A stretch of 64,000 bases of DNA from Hyposmocoma kahamanoa (taxonomy: Eukaryota > Arthropoda > Insecta > Lepidoptera > Cosmopterigidae): contig NW_020653855.1 of assembly GCF_003589595.1 (NCBI RefSeq), positions 8,171,137 to 8,235,136 of the forward strand. Direction: 5' to 3'. A program made the translations under genes and the position numbers. Under the pieces are notes generated by a model that saw nothing but the letters and a program-made list of their open reading frames with translations, ran no database searches and had not been told where the DNA came from. Shown piece after piece: positions 32,819-42,960 of the stretch (positions within the stretch are counted from its first letter, which is position 1; each line of letters opens with the position of its first letter).

Positions 32819-35800
32819 GTGTGTACTGTGATGTTGTTAATAGAAACAAGCTAAGTTAGAAATTATAACAATATTTACTTTTTGTAACCGACATTGACAT
32901 CCCTTATAATGCAACATACTCAGCTGTCGTTGGTGCTTTTATTAAGGGCTGTAAATAAAAAATTACTAAGGAGAGTTTGATGAGAGGTTTGTAATATTTA
33001 CCGCCCGCGCTACATACAATCATTTGCGAGGAAATGGATACAACGATAGTTTATTTTTTCTATGAATAAATACAACTTCACAACATAACATTTACTTACT
33101 TATTTAGATAATACAACTCGAGCTAAAGTGTTTTATAAGGTACAGACGCATGCAGCCACAATACATTACATGAAAAATGAATAATTTCCAAAATCTAAAA
33201 TTTTCTTTTTTTAAAAATGAAACTATTTTTCCGGATTTAAATCGCGTATATTTGTTTTTTCAAACAAACCGACGATTCGGGCCCTTTACAGGTCCTATGG
33301 TCACGGTTGACTGAGGTGGTACAGTCTTCAACCAGTTATGTCTAATATCAAACCACCCTATTTTTTCACTATAGTTACAATAGTTATTAATTAAATACCT
33401 TATTTCTAATTTTACAAAGAAAACATTCCAATTTACGCTACATTAAATTTTACAAATTATTTTATTGAATGAATTTTTATTAAGTTTCATTTATTATTAA
33501 TTATTAATAGAAATTAGAATAAACTAAAACATATTAATTAATACTGCAGTCTTGTGTCTGTTTGGGATTTTTCATTAGAGGAAATACTGGATCCCAAACT
33601 GGTGGTACGGAGAAACCATCTTCCCTGTTGAAATTAGGATGTTTTTTAATTTCAATGGCCTCTCGCAGCATCCTGGGTAGATAACGGACTTTTTTTGCAA
33701 GGACCTGGGGTTTGTCAAACTTCATTGAATGTGTAGGTTTATCCATGACATGCTCGCTGACTGCAGACTTGTTTACGCGACGGTGTTTGACATCAGCTAT
33801 ATGTTCTTTGACGCGGGTACGAATACTTCGCTTTGTTTGTCCAACTATAGTGAAAAAATAGGGTAGTTTGCATTAATATTAGACATAACTGGTTGAAGAC
33901 TGTACCACCTCAGTCAACCGTGACCATGGGACCTGTAAAGGGCCCGAAACGTCGGTTTGTTTGAAAAAACAAATATACGCGATTTAAATCCGGAAAAATA
34001 GTTTCATTTTCTTTTTTTATTTACTGCAGAGTTTGAATTCACAAAATAAATTTAATAAAATATATTTGCTTTTTTTTTGTACTTGAAGTTTATGCGTAAG
34101 ATACGTTCAGATTGTTCGAACATTAAAAGTTTTTGCTTAATCTTGATGTAAAACTACATAGGGCGATAATGTATTGAAAAAGCCCGTGGGCATAATTTAG
34201 GACATTACGGTCGACTTTACAATGTTTACGAGCAATTGTGATGAAAGCGAAGTTAATTTCCGTTTCCACAGATTCACCAAAGACATCAGCAAAGACTCAA
34301 AGGTCCACGGACAAAAAATCAGTATTGCAACGTAGACAGCTATCCCTTCAAGCAAGAAAAAATAAACGGACTAGAGATATAGTGGTTGTAAAACCTGCTA
34401 CAGACTCACAGCTGGATGAGGACATCAGAAGACTACAGGTATTGGCCCCAGTCGCCTACCTGCCTACATGTATACCTATTTCTGTTGCCAAGCAGTAATA
34501 TGAACATTACTGCATTCCAGTCTTGAAGGGTGTGGGTGCTGGTAAAACTACAAAGCATAGACTTTTCAAGTTTATGTTTCCTTTGCGATTTAAAACTTTG
34601 AGTGACACTGCAGCTGTTTTGGACAGGCGAATGTATCCACCAGAGACTAAAATTGTACGTACATCTTAGGGCTGAGATAGGTTTCAATGGGAAAAAGAGC
34701 TGATGATCTTTAGGTGCACAGATGTTCATCAAACATAGCTTAGAACCATCTCGATTAAAATAGCCTTTCCAGCCATTCGTTTGGGAGCTACGATGCCACA
34801 AATTGACATACAGATACACAGAAATAAGACTTGCAAACTTATAACTGTCATCTTTTTGCGTCGCGGTTTATAAATATTGGTGCACGCTTGAATATTTAGA
34901 TGTTTTTGTAGCAGTAGAGCTCCTTGTGAAAGAGTTCGTCCAGGGAAGTACTGCCACCTTACCTATTTCTGCCGCCAAACAGTAATATCAGCATTACTGT
35001 GTTCCGGTTTTGAAGGGCAAAAAAATTCTTGTTACAGGAAATACCAACATTTCTGCCCATCATGAGAGGAACTTTAGGTTTACCTGGTGCTCGAGATCCT
35101 GAAGTTTTAGAAGGTAAATGTTTTAGTTGAAATTGATAAGATCTTGGAGACCAGATTGACGAGATTAAATTAAGTGTCTATGTGATGGAGATGATGGAGA
35201 TGGAGTCAAAGTGGTTTGTCAGAATCGTAGATCTTAACGAGGATATTTTGTAGAAAGGGCTAAAGCACTTTCGAAAAATTCTTCAGGGGAGCTTGTTTTA
35301 CGCTCAACTCAACACTGACGCAGATTCGAAGCGACCGACTTCAAAAACGGGGGAGGTTCTCAATTCGACTGTATGTTTTTTTTTGTATGTATGTTACGCG
35401 ATAACTCCGGTATTTGTGAACCGATTTTCATGATTCTTTTTTTGTTGGAAAGGGGGGAATTCCATAGTGGTCCCATTTCATTTTGAAGAAAATCATCCAC
35501 CTCTAAGGGTGGTTCACGCATGAAGTTTCATTTTTATGAATAGCGCCTAAATTTTACTTAAGGAGCAATTATTTTAATGGTTGATTTTGCTATTCTCCAA
35601 TTCAAGACGTTTTTCTCTCAATGTACTTTGAGTAGTGAGAACCGATTTTTATTATCTCCAGTGTCAAGTCCTGTATAGTGGCGAATTCAAGTTCAGTCTG
35701 TACTGAGATTATTCAACTACAACGTTTGGCGACGCGCGTCGTCGCTTGTTTCCATATTTGCATATACATGTACTCTGCGCCAGTGTGCGTTTAGCCTTAG

Positions 35801-38800
35801 GTTTTCACGACTGCTTTTTTTAAATCTGAAATTTTGGTTTAAATTCAGTTTAAGTTTTAATGTGTAGCAAGTTAAAAATATAAACTAAGAAAGAGTTCTA
35901 GCAACTGTACAGGTTTACTTCCAAGTCAGTTGAATGCGTCGAAGCGCAATGTTAATTATATACTATAAAGTTATGCTACTATAATCTAATTAAATTCAAA
36001 CTTTCAAGTGACATAATTCTACTCATAATATGACGTATTTCTTTATTATTATATGACATTTTTTTTAATATTATTATTTGATAAATAACAATTTTAATTA
36101 ATAATTGAAACCTCGGCCTACCTCTGCTGTTATTGTTATCCCTAATAAAGGGCTCATGTAGCATTATTTTAAATTTAAGACATGTGTACCATATGAATGC
36201 AATAAACTTTGGAATGCACTTCTTATTACTGTTCACGAAAGTAAATCGTTACCTACTTTTAAAGTGAGAGTTAAAGAGCATTATTTATCTACTATTCCCT
36301 CCATATCTTAGGTATTATATTATAAAATATGTATTTATCTAAGTATTTATATAATTTATAACAATTTAATATTTTTACATTTTTTTTTTCTTGTTTTGTT
36401 GTGCACATATGCCCGTTCTTTTAGTTATAGTGTCCTGTATTTAGGTCTGCAGGAAGAAATTTCTATTAGAAATAAGCAGAACCTTTTGTTTTTAATTTCG
36501 CTTGTATTCTTTGTGACTTGTTGTATTGTTTCTGTGCAATAAACTATTAAATAAATAAAATAAAACGAATGAAATAAATATATTGAGTATTGAGTATTGA
36601 CAACTAACCGATGGCAGCTACAAAACTTCAAATGGCTTCGGTTGGTTCCGCATAGCAGTGAAAGTGTTCAATTAATCTAGAAAATATGTATACTAAAATT
36701 GAGTATATACTCTGATTACTATACAGTGTGAAAACACGATTTCTAAAGATTGTCACGATAGAAAAAAAAAAACACAAACTTACCTCGAAATTTCACAAAA
36801 AAGCTGCTGTATTCCATAAGTACTTTATATATACCAGCCATTGACTTACAAATAAATAGACGACGGGTCTAATACAAAAACCACGAAAAAAATGTCCCAA
36901 GTCAACCTATTCGAAATTTAAATTGTAATGTCATCGCAGTATCGCGCTGTCCGTAGAACAAATGAAGACTAAAGCGGAGTTTGGCGCTCTGTATACGATT
37001 TTAGCGCCTTACAAGTGCGGACACTTTTTAGCGCGAACCCGACGTCCATATAATTGTAAGTCAATGATACTAGCGATTTTTTCATATCAACTGCACTAAA
37101 TAGAACACGATGTACATTTTTGAAATGCCTTTAATTTCTATTGTAAAAAAATACCTACCTACAAAATAAACCGTATTAGTACGAGATAAATTCCTGTTAA
37201 GTTATAAAACTATTTCAATTTTTTTGATAACATTTACTCCTTAAAAGGGAGCAGAGGAAAAATTCCTAATCTTCGATTTGATTTTAGAGGGGTATATCCA
37301 CTTTAAAGTTAAAAATAAAATATTGTATGAGTAACTACACGATATATTCAAGCATAGACATTAATCAGAAACATAAAACAATAAAGTTTCCTCGATAGAT
37401 AAAAATCACGAAATGACCTCTAATTTTCACATTTCTTCGATTTATCCTCGAAATGCTGCAGGTTATTAGGACAAAAATTAGATAATTAATTATATTTATG
37501 CATGATCGACAACTGTCACTACGGATTTTTTTTAATCCCTTTAGTTTTAGAGTTATTCCGCTAAAACGAATTTGGTACTTTTAATGCGCAAAATTCAACA
37601 TCTCCTGTCGCATATCACGCGAACTTCAGGCATATATTTGTTTCACAAATTTGCGCGGAGCCAACGTCAAAACTTTTTTGGCATGAGAGCTCTTTATAGT
37701 AGCAAGAGTTCTAGCTACTATATAAGTCTACTTCCAAATCGATTGAATGCGTCTGGTCTTACAACAACCCCTTAATATTCACGGCAAATTTTACCGTTCT
37801 GGTCCAATTCTCCAGGTACCTCATTTGTAGTGTCACTAGAGATGTCCCATGATGGCCTCTTTTGTGGTCACAGACTCATGGATGACACCTGTGTAGCCCC
37901 ACATTAGTTGCATGAGGACAGTCAAAGTGATATTTGATCCTACTTAGCCATGAGTTTAATTCGCCAGGGCTGGACTACCGTCCGTGGGTGCGCCTAACGA
38001 CGCGACTGCAGGCGCACCTGGCGGCGTGTGCGCAGCCGCTCGCCGCAGACGAGATCAACCTCGCAGCCAGAGTCAAGGAGGTAGGACGTAGGCTTTTTAA
38101 AAGGTTGGTAAGATTCAGAATTAGTCGCAGGTGATGGCTGCCGACGCAGCTTTATCAAAGATCTAGGCTGTTTTTCCATCAGAGATGTGCCAGGTAGGCG
38201 GTGAGAGGATGCGTTACGGACTCTTTTCAGTTATGCACGGGCGGGGTACGGCGTGGTGGGGGGCTACTTTCTGTAGCTACAGTTTTGCACACATTCCTCG
38301 CCCGCATCCTTCGCACACTTACAAACACTTAGCTCCGCTAACCCTTTTCCACCGGAAAACTAAAATGAAGTAATCCTATTGGTGGATTTTTTCCTCGTAC
38401 ACCGCCTCGCTACGTCGCACATCTCTGATGGAAAGGCAGCCTAAAATACGAGGTTACAAAATATACACGTATGTCATATACAGTGCTTTTTTTTAATTGG
38501 ACAGTACGGGGAAATCCGAAACCATAGAAGATACAAGGAAACTGTCTTGGGAACCATTAGGTTTTTTTGTGTGAAAACAATTTTGGCATAGTATGCTTTT
38601 CGATGAAATGTATTTTATCGACTTTTTTGTGAAATAACTGCACTAGTTTTTTATAATTATTAATACAACGATTGAACATTTAGAAAAAATTCCTTCGATC
38701 CGGCCGGATTCGAAACGACGTCTCCTAGCAAACCGTGCTAGATGCTATGCCAACTAAGCCACAGAACGAACCAGCGGACCTCACCTCGTATTTGGTTTTC

Positions 38801-41563
38801 AAAGACTTTTTAGTCGTAGCGCCATCTCTGAGAAATATATGAAAGTATTTTCGTCATCGAAGAATTTTTACTAAGTAGATTATCGATCTTTATATTAATA
38901 AGTATAATAAACTAGTGGAGTAATTTCACAAAAAACAATTGAATATCAATTCAATACAAATTTAAGTCCACTAGTTTTGTTATTATTACGAATACAAAGA
39001 TCTAAATCAGCTGCGGTGAGAAAGTTCTCTCACTTGATGTCACCAGCGGAGACGAATGCCGCAAAAGTCGGTACAAAGATCATAACAAAAACACATAGGA
39101 GAATTTCGACGACTGGACCCGTGGCTCAGTTGGTTAGAGCAATGCTACGGTGCAACATGGTCGTAGGTTCAGTCCCACTGTGTCGACGAAAATTTTTTCT
39201 GTATGTTCGATCTTTATATTCATACTTATTCCAATGTTGTCATGTGACATTCTAACCAATGAAAAGCTTGGAATCCCAGTCACAGTGAAATTGAGCATTT
39301 TCTTAATAAAGCTCAGTGTAAGTAAAGAAAGAATAGATTTTTTATTGGGCTACTATTCTTGAAAAGCAGCGATATGTCTATTTAAGTCCTACGAGGACCT
39401 CCCATCCCTCTCTTCGCAGCAATAGCAATGTGAAAGGAACACTTTTGCGAAGTGGACATTCTGCGCCTGAGCATACGTGCTTCAGCACTGTTATTAAAAA
39501 GGGCGCAGTTACGCGCTGATAAATGGTATTCAACCCTAACACAACTTTCGATAACAATCGTATGGTTATATCTTTGTAGAAAAATGAATCAAGATATTTT
39601 ATTTCGCAACAGGCAGACGTGGAAATCAACCGTCTCTACTCAATAATGGTTGAGAAGCAACGAGCGAACGCGCGGCACGCCGAGCGGCTCGCCAGAGTGC
39701 ACGAAGTCGCACACCAACTCAGTCGATGCAATTCGTTACTAAATCAGGTACGACGCTAAATAATATTTTATACAATCGTGGCATAATAAGAGTTCTTAAA
39801 GTCGAGTAACGTATTTAGGCCACGAAGCTTTTTTAAGTGGCCTAAGTAATAGGTACGAGATTTTAAGACCTAATTATGTAAAGATTGCATATAATACTTT
39901 TTCTACGAGTAAATAAAATTATAAAACCGAATCAATATTTAATGCATATTTTTTATCAATCCATGACAACAAACGCTTTATTAAATAAATTATAACCCAT
40001 TTATTAGGGTAGGCATAGGCTCCACAATACAGCCTCTTCATATATTTAGACGAAAGCCAAACAATCGCCAGAAAACAAAACCGGTTGCAAGACGTTTAGG
40101 CCAATTTATTATATATTATAATTATTAGTATAAGAAAAAAATATTTTAATTATTAATACAGAGATCGAACACTCAGAAAAAGTTTCTACGATCCGGCTGG
40201 ATTTGAACCGACGTCTTCTAGCATACCATACATACACACATAGCCGGGGCTGGTAGCTGTAAAGGTATCTAAGTGGGTGACGAAATATCATAGATTTCTC
40301 ATAGATGGCGCTACGGCTGAAAAGTCGTTGAAAAACCAAATACAAAGATACGACGCAAGCACATAGAAGAATTCGTGAGGTCCGCTGGTTCGTTCCGTGC
40401 GTGGCTTAGTTGGTATAGGGTCTGGTACGGTTTGCTAGAAGACGTCGGTTCGAATCCGGCCGGATTGAAGGATTTTTTTCTGAGTATTCGATCTTTGTAT
40501 TAATAATTATAACAAACTAGTGGAGTAATTTCACATAAAAATAATTGAATATCAATCATTGACTTACAAATATATGGACGACGGGTCTAATACAAAAACC
40601 ACGAAAAAAATGTCCCAAGTCAACCTATTTAAACGTAGTGGCATGTAAAGGAATATGAAAAAGCTAAAACGTTGAATTTAAATTGTAATGTCATCGCAGT
40701 ACTGTCTAATTTTGCTTGCTTCGCTATCAGTCGAACAAACGAAGACTAAAGCGTGAATGACGCTCTGTATACGATTTTAACGCCCTATAAGTTCGGACAC
40801 TTTTTAGCGCGGACCCGACGTCCATATAATTGTAAGTCAATGATATCAATTCAATAAAAATTTAAAAGCTATTTTATTAAACAATATTTTATTATAAGAA
40901 AATTTAACCAACCAGGAAAGCAGTATAGCATTTGAGTAGCGTCCTAATTGATATTTTGATTACTGTAGCAAAAAATACGACATTCCTTTTTTGAAACTCA
41001 TATAGTTCTATGTCTGTACATAGAACTTTAATGGAATTTTTTAGCTTTTTATCATCTCAGTACAGAGAGTACTAACTCGAAAAAAAATCGACCTGAAAAA
41101 TTCGTGGAATTACATCTATTTGCCAAGTTTTATTGAAGTCGGTTACCGGAAAGTGTGACAAACTGAATTCATCCCCTAGTTTGCCACCCTTAGAGGTGGA
41201 GTATTTTCTTCAAATTTAAAAGGGACTAATACTGAGGTACCCTGTTTACACAACAAAAAAAAAAGAATCATCAAAATTGGTTCACAAACGTCTGCCTTAT
41301 CACGTAACATATGTACATTAAAAAAAAAATAACTTGAGATCCTCCTTTTTTTCGAGTCTGTTAATTATGGTAATTAGATTGATTATAGGACCTTCAGCAG
41401 TTCCATCCATTATTTTCAGATGGGTGTACAAAAGTTATTGAACCAAGGTGACGTATGCTTTTCTTTGTTACAGACATTACAAGATTTCGAGGAACTGAAC
41501 CAACTATTACCTGAAGATATACGCTTAGAACCTTTTACATGGAACAATCAACCTACTACATAA
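32705..41563 (+). CDS. Borcs5: BORC complex subunit 5 (BORCS5/Loh12cr1), 5' incomplete
   Basis: BORCS5 is a subunit of BORC, which recruits ARL8 to lysosomes and couples them to kinesins. In vertebrates its N-terminus is myristoylated (family knowledge). Visible exons: 32705-32818, 34272-34438, 35038-35113, 37968-38080, 39613-39747, 41474-41563, all with AG/GT sites and compatible phases (1, 0, 1, 0, 0). They give about 230 residues against 196 for all of human BORCS5. Diagnostic blocks: RDIVVVKPATDSQLDEDIRR then LQEIPTFLPIMRG (human DDIVVV...LQEIPTFQPLLKG), the helical LDYRPWVRLTTRLQAHLAAC, EINLAARVKE, and LNQLLPEDIRLEPF (human LNSMLPEGERLEPF). The N-terminal part is Ser/Thr/Pro-rich. The first visible exon starts in mid-codon, so the Met-Gly exon is upstream, possibly in the gap. 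No premature stop. Confidence 0.93.
33215..34012 (-). mobile_element. Penelope-like element with inverted terminal arms (BORCS5 intron)
   Basis: Arms of about 165 bp at 33215-33375 and 33844-34012 are inverted copies (GAAACTATTTTTCCGG ... CCGGAAAAATAGTTTC). Between them the minus strand encodes the end of a GIY-YIG endonuclease domain. Penelope-like elements combine an RT with such a nuclease and often carry rearranged LTR-like ends. The RT is absent, so this is a short derivative. Confidence 0.87.
33534..33845 (-). pseudogene. GIY-YIG endonuclease C-terminal fragment of a Penelope-like element
   Basis: Reads GQTKRSIRTRVKEHIADVKH, then RRVNKSAVSEHVMDKPTHSM, later REAIEIKKHPNFNREDGFSV and PPVWDPVF before a stop. 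This is the characteristic end of Penelope-like proteins. The upstream catalytic part is missing. Confidence 0.88.
34272..34438 (+). CDS. Borcs5: BORCS5 coding exon with DIVVV motif
   Basis: Acceptor TTTCCACAG, SPKTSAKTQRSTDKK to RDIVVVKPATDSQLDEDIRR and LQ, donor GTATTG. Family C repeat starts within a few bases of the donor. Confidence 0.93.
34447..34625 (+). repeat. Family C repeat, 3' part
   Basis: ATTTCTGTTGCCAAGCAGTA, ACATTACTGCATTCCAG, TTTGCGATTTAAAACTTTGA. Starts directly after the donor of a BORCS5 exon. Confidence 0.75.
34650..34895 (+). repeat. Family E repeat, copy 2
   Basis: Matches 18455-18710: GCACAGATGTTCATCAAACA, CATTCGTTTGGGAGCTACGA, CTTTTTGCGTCGCGGTTTAT. Sits between two family C pieces. 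Confidence 0.78.
34905..35022 (+). repeat. Family C repeat, 5' part
   Basis: GTAGCAGTAGAGCTCCTTGT through TGTGTTCCGGTTTTGAAGGG. It ends about 15 bp before the acceptor of the 35038 exon. Confidence 0.8.
35038..35113 (+). CDS. Borcs5: BORCS5 coding exon, EIPTFLP block
   Basis: Acceptor TTGTTACAG, EIPTFLPIMRGTLGLPGARD then PEVLE, donor GTAAAT, phase 1. Only 76 bp. Confidence 0.93.
35332..35714 (+). mobile_element. MITE-D copy 8 (BORCS5 intron)
   Basis: CGACCGACTTCAAAAACGGG at the left, CAGTCTGTACTGAGATTATT at the right. The right TIR is partly lost. Confidence 0.82.
36160..36570 (+). mobile_element. LINE 3' end fragment
   Basis: CVPYECNKLWNALLITVHES then LPTFKVRVKEHYLSTIPSIS before a stop at about 36312, followed by a 3' UTR ending AATAAACTATTAAATAAATA. 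The N-x-L-W..L...FK.k.K.hyL pattern fits a LINE RT C-terminus. Confidence 0.6.
36600..37200 (+). repeat. Family G repeat with MITE-A copy 5 inside
   Basis: GTGTGAAAACACGATTTCT, ACAAACTTACCTCGAAATTT, ATAGAACACGATGTACATTT and AACCGTATTAGTACGAGA recur at 47055-47760 and 61985-62330. Interrupted at 36838 by MITE-A. Confidence 0.8.
36839..37066 (-). mobile_element. MITE-A copy 5 (228 bp)
   Basis: 13-bp TIRs intact. Flanking 8-mers ATACCAGC and ATACTAGC differ at one base, so this is likely an older insertion. Confidence 0.92.
37248..37692 (+). repeat. Family P repeat, copy 1, about 445 bp
   Basis: Near-identical to 56356-56802 (same strand), from GAGCAGAGGAAAAATTCCTA to TTTTTTGGCATGAGAGCTCT. No coding frame. 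Confidence 0.88.
37968..38080 (+). CDS. Borcs5: BORCS5 coding exon, first helical segment
   Basis: Acceptor TTCGCCAG, LDYRPWVRLTTRLQAHLAAC then AQPLAADEINLAARVKE, donor GTAGGA. GC-rich compared with the flanks. Confidence 0.9.
38164..38443. mobile_element. Tc1/mariner-type MITE (family J) in BORCS5 intron
   Basis: TIRs of about 27 bp with two mismatches (TTTCCATCAGAGATGTGC at the left, its complement at the right), bounded by TA on each side (TAGGCTG ... CAGCCTA). 280 bp, no coding frame. Starts 84 bp after a BORCS5 exon. Confidence 0.83.
38630..38855 (-). mobile_element. SINE-B copy
   Basis: Minus-strand cassette with B-box complement GGATTCGAAACGACG and tail TTCTAAATGTTCAATC. An opposing tail copy follows at 38880-38965. 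Confidence 0.82.
38975..39235 (+). mobile_element. SINE-B2 copy (same flanks, different tRNA-like cassette)
   Basis: Leader ACAAAGATCATAACAAAAAC with ACATAGGAGAATTTC, then A box GTGGCTCAGTTGGTTAGAGC and B box GTAGGTTCAGTCCCAC, then tail TTTTTTCTGTATGTTCGATC. The leader and tail resemble SINE-B, the cassette does not. Confidence 0.78.
39613..39747 (+). CDS. Borcs5: BORCS5 coding exon, coiled-coil segment
   Basis: Acceptor CGCAACAG, ADVEINRLYSIMVEKQRANA then RHAERLARVHEVAHQLSRCN, donor GTACGA. 45 codons. The in-frame choice of AG is forced, since the AG four bases further on leads to a stop. Confidence 0.92.
40130..40556 (+). mobile_element. SINE-B foldback copy
   Basis: Starts with an inverted partial cassette and tail (GAACACTCAGAAAAAGTTTC), then a full plus-strand unit: leader, GTGGCTTAGTTGGTATAG, GGTTCGAATCCGGCC, tail TTGTATTAATAATTATAACA. 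MITE-A copy 6 is inserted in its tail. Confidence 0.82.
40557..40842 (-). mobile_element. MITE-A copy 6 (286 bp)
   Basis: 13-bp TIRs intact, exact duplications ATATCAAT at 40549-40556 and 40843-40850, inserted in a SINE-B tail. Confidence 0.95.
41053..41364 (-). mobile_element. MITE-D copy 9 (last BORCS5 intron)
   Basis: CTCAGTACAGAGAGTACTAA at the left and TCCTCCTTTTTTTCGAGTCT at the right. It ends 110 bp before the last exon. Confidence 0.83.
41474..41563 (+). CDS. Borcs5: BORCS5 terminal exon
   Basis: Acceptor TTTGTTACAG, TLQDFEELNQLLPEDIRLEP then FTWNNQPTT and TAA. Element I starts about 40 bp after the stop. Confidence 0.93.
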   Translation, partial: TLQDFEELNQLLPEDIRLEPFTWNNQPTT

Positions 41564-41599
41564 GCAATGTATTATTTAAACTATTTTAACAATTTTCGT

Positions 41600-42347
41600 T
41601 GTGTGTGAAAAAGGAGTAAAATGATATTTGCAGGGTTGCCAGTTTTCATAAAATTTTAAATAGTGTTGTGGTTGTTGTCGATAGTTTTATCGATAGATTG
41701 TGTGAAAGAAGAAAAATTTTTGCCAAATGTGTCTGAATTGTGAATGTTACAACGTTCTAAAGATTATTAATTGCGTTATTGCCTTCTTTATTCTCATTTT
41801 AACAGTTGGCCTGCTGGTATCGAAACAAATTTTTATTCATATACATTTTAATAAGAACAGGCATATTTGATTATCTGTGTTGAATTAAAATGAAATCTTT
41901 AAAATATATTCGACTCCTCCTACGTATACGTATGACACGTGATTTTAGCATTTCGCAGTTTTATTCGGCAAAGTTAGTTACTCACATAGTAAACACAGAA
42001 CAAGCCTGTAAACTTGGCAATTTCGACATACGATAGTGTACGTAGGAGGGGGTCGTATCTTTTTGTATTTTTAAATAGACATATTTCTAAATTCTTTGTA
42101 TGTACATGTATGAACTTACAAAAATTGACAATTCAAATGAACCTGTTGCCAGCAGTTAAGACGAATTATAGTCTGTTGATGTTTCAAATAAAACAAGTTC
42201 GGCCATTATTCCACAAGTGCGACTAACATTGTCGATAGTCGATAGAATATTTATCGACTGCATGCACTAGCTGCTCGCAAGTGGGCAACACTTTTACGCA
42301 ATAAACTATCATTTTGCTCCACCTTCAAAAAAAAAAAACAGACTATA
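41600..42347 (-). mobile_element. TIR element I, copy 2
   Basis: Reverse-oriented relative of 24150-24954: shared TTTTCATAAAATTTTAAATA, GTCGATAGTTTTATCGATAG, AAAATTGACAATTCAAATGA. Ends GAAAAAGGAGTAAAATGAT and a poly-A-rich CAGACTATA. Confidence 0.78.
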
Positions 42348-42419
42348 CACACATTAAATACATAATAAATACAACAAACATAACTTACAACATTCGAAGC
42401 GAAAATAAATTTTAAATTT

Positions 42420-42545
42420 CTGTACGCCTATCCATGACAGGTGCAGTGCCACTCAGTGCTTTAAATCGCAAAGATCTTATAGGCACTGCCACAGCGCTCC
42501 TCACCCTGAGACGTAAGTTGACAAGTCCCATGTGCCTGTTATTTC
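42420..42545 (-). repeat. Family C repeat fragment
   Basis: CAGTGCCACTCAGTGCTTTA, AATCGCAAAGATCTTATAGG, GACAAGTCCCATGTGCCTGT. Confidence 0.8.
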
Positions 42546-42594
42546 ACTCATAGATATAGAAAAAAAGGGGATATTCGGTACGGGGGCGTGGTTC

Positions 42595-42637
42595 GTGTCG
42601 CTTCGATATGATCAAAACGATCATATCGAGGTGACAC
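42595..42637. repeat. 19-bp stem hairpin with short loop
   Basis: GTGTCGCTTCGATATGATC, loop AAAAC, then GATCATATCGAGGTGACAC, 17 of 19 positions paired. Confidence 0.85.
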
Positions 42638-42704
42638 GCCTACCAACATCGCCACAGTGACATGGCGAACGTTGTACATACAAGATCTCTCGTAAAACGT
42701 GAAA

Positions 42705-42960
42705 ATGCCAAGTTGTAGCGATACACCTTGTAAAAATTTTAAAACCAGTGAGGTAACATTCCACCGGCTATATATTGCATTTTTAGTTACTATTTCTATT
42801 ATTATTCAATGTTTTCTTTTCTCTCTCTCCATAGAAATTTCCAGACTCAAATATAGTGATGTTCATTTACGACGACTGATGTTTATCGACTATAAATTTT
42901 TACTGAAATGTTTGAATTTCTTATATGATTTTTGTAATTAAAGTTCCTAAAATGTCGTAG
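42705..42960 (+). pseudogene. THAP-domain N-terminal fragment
   Basis: MPSCSDTPCKNFKTSEVTFH then R: the Met-x-x-Cys-x4-Cys-Lys-Asn start and the (V/I)xFH block are those of THAP zinc fingers. After FHRL the frame turns hydrophobic and non-THAP. A pyrimidine-rich run ending CTCTCTCTCCATAG and then AAATTTCCAGAC (KFPD, the block expected after FH) lies 70 bp on, so an intron with a damaged donor is possible. Whether it was a host gene or a transposase is unknown. Confidence 0.5.
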
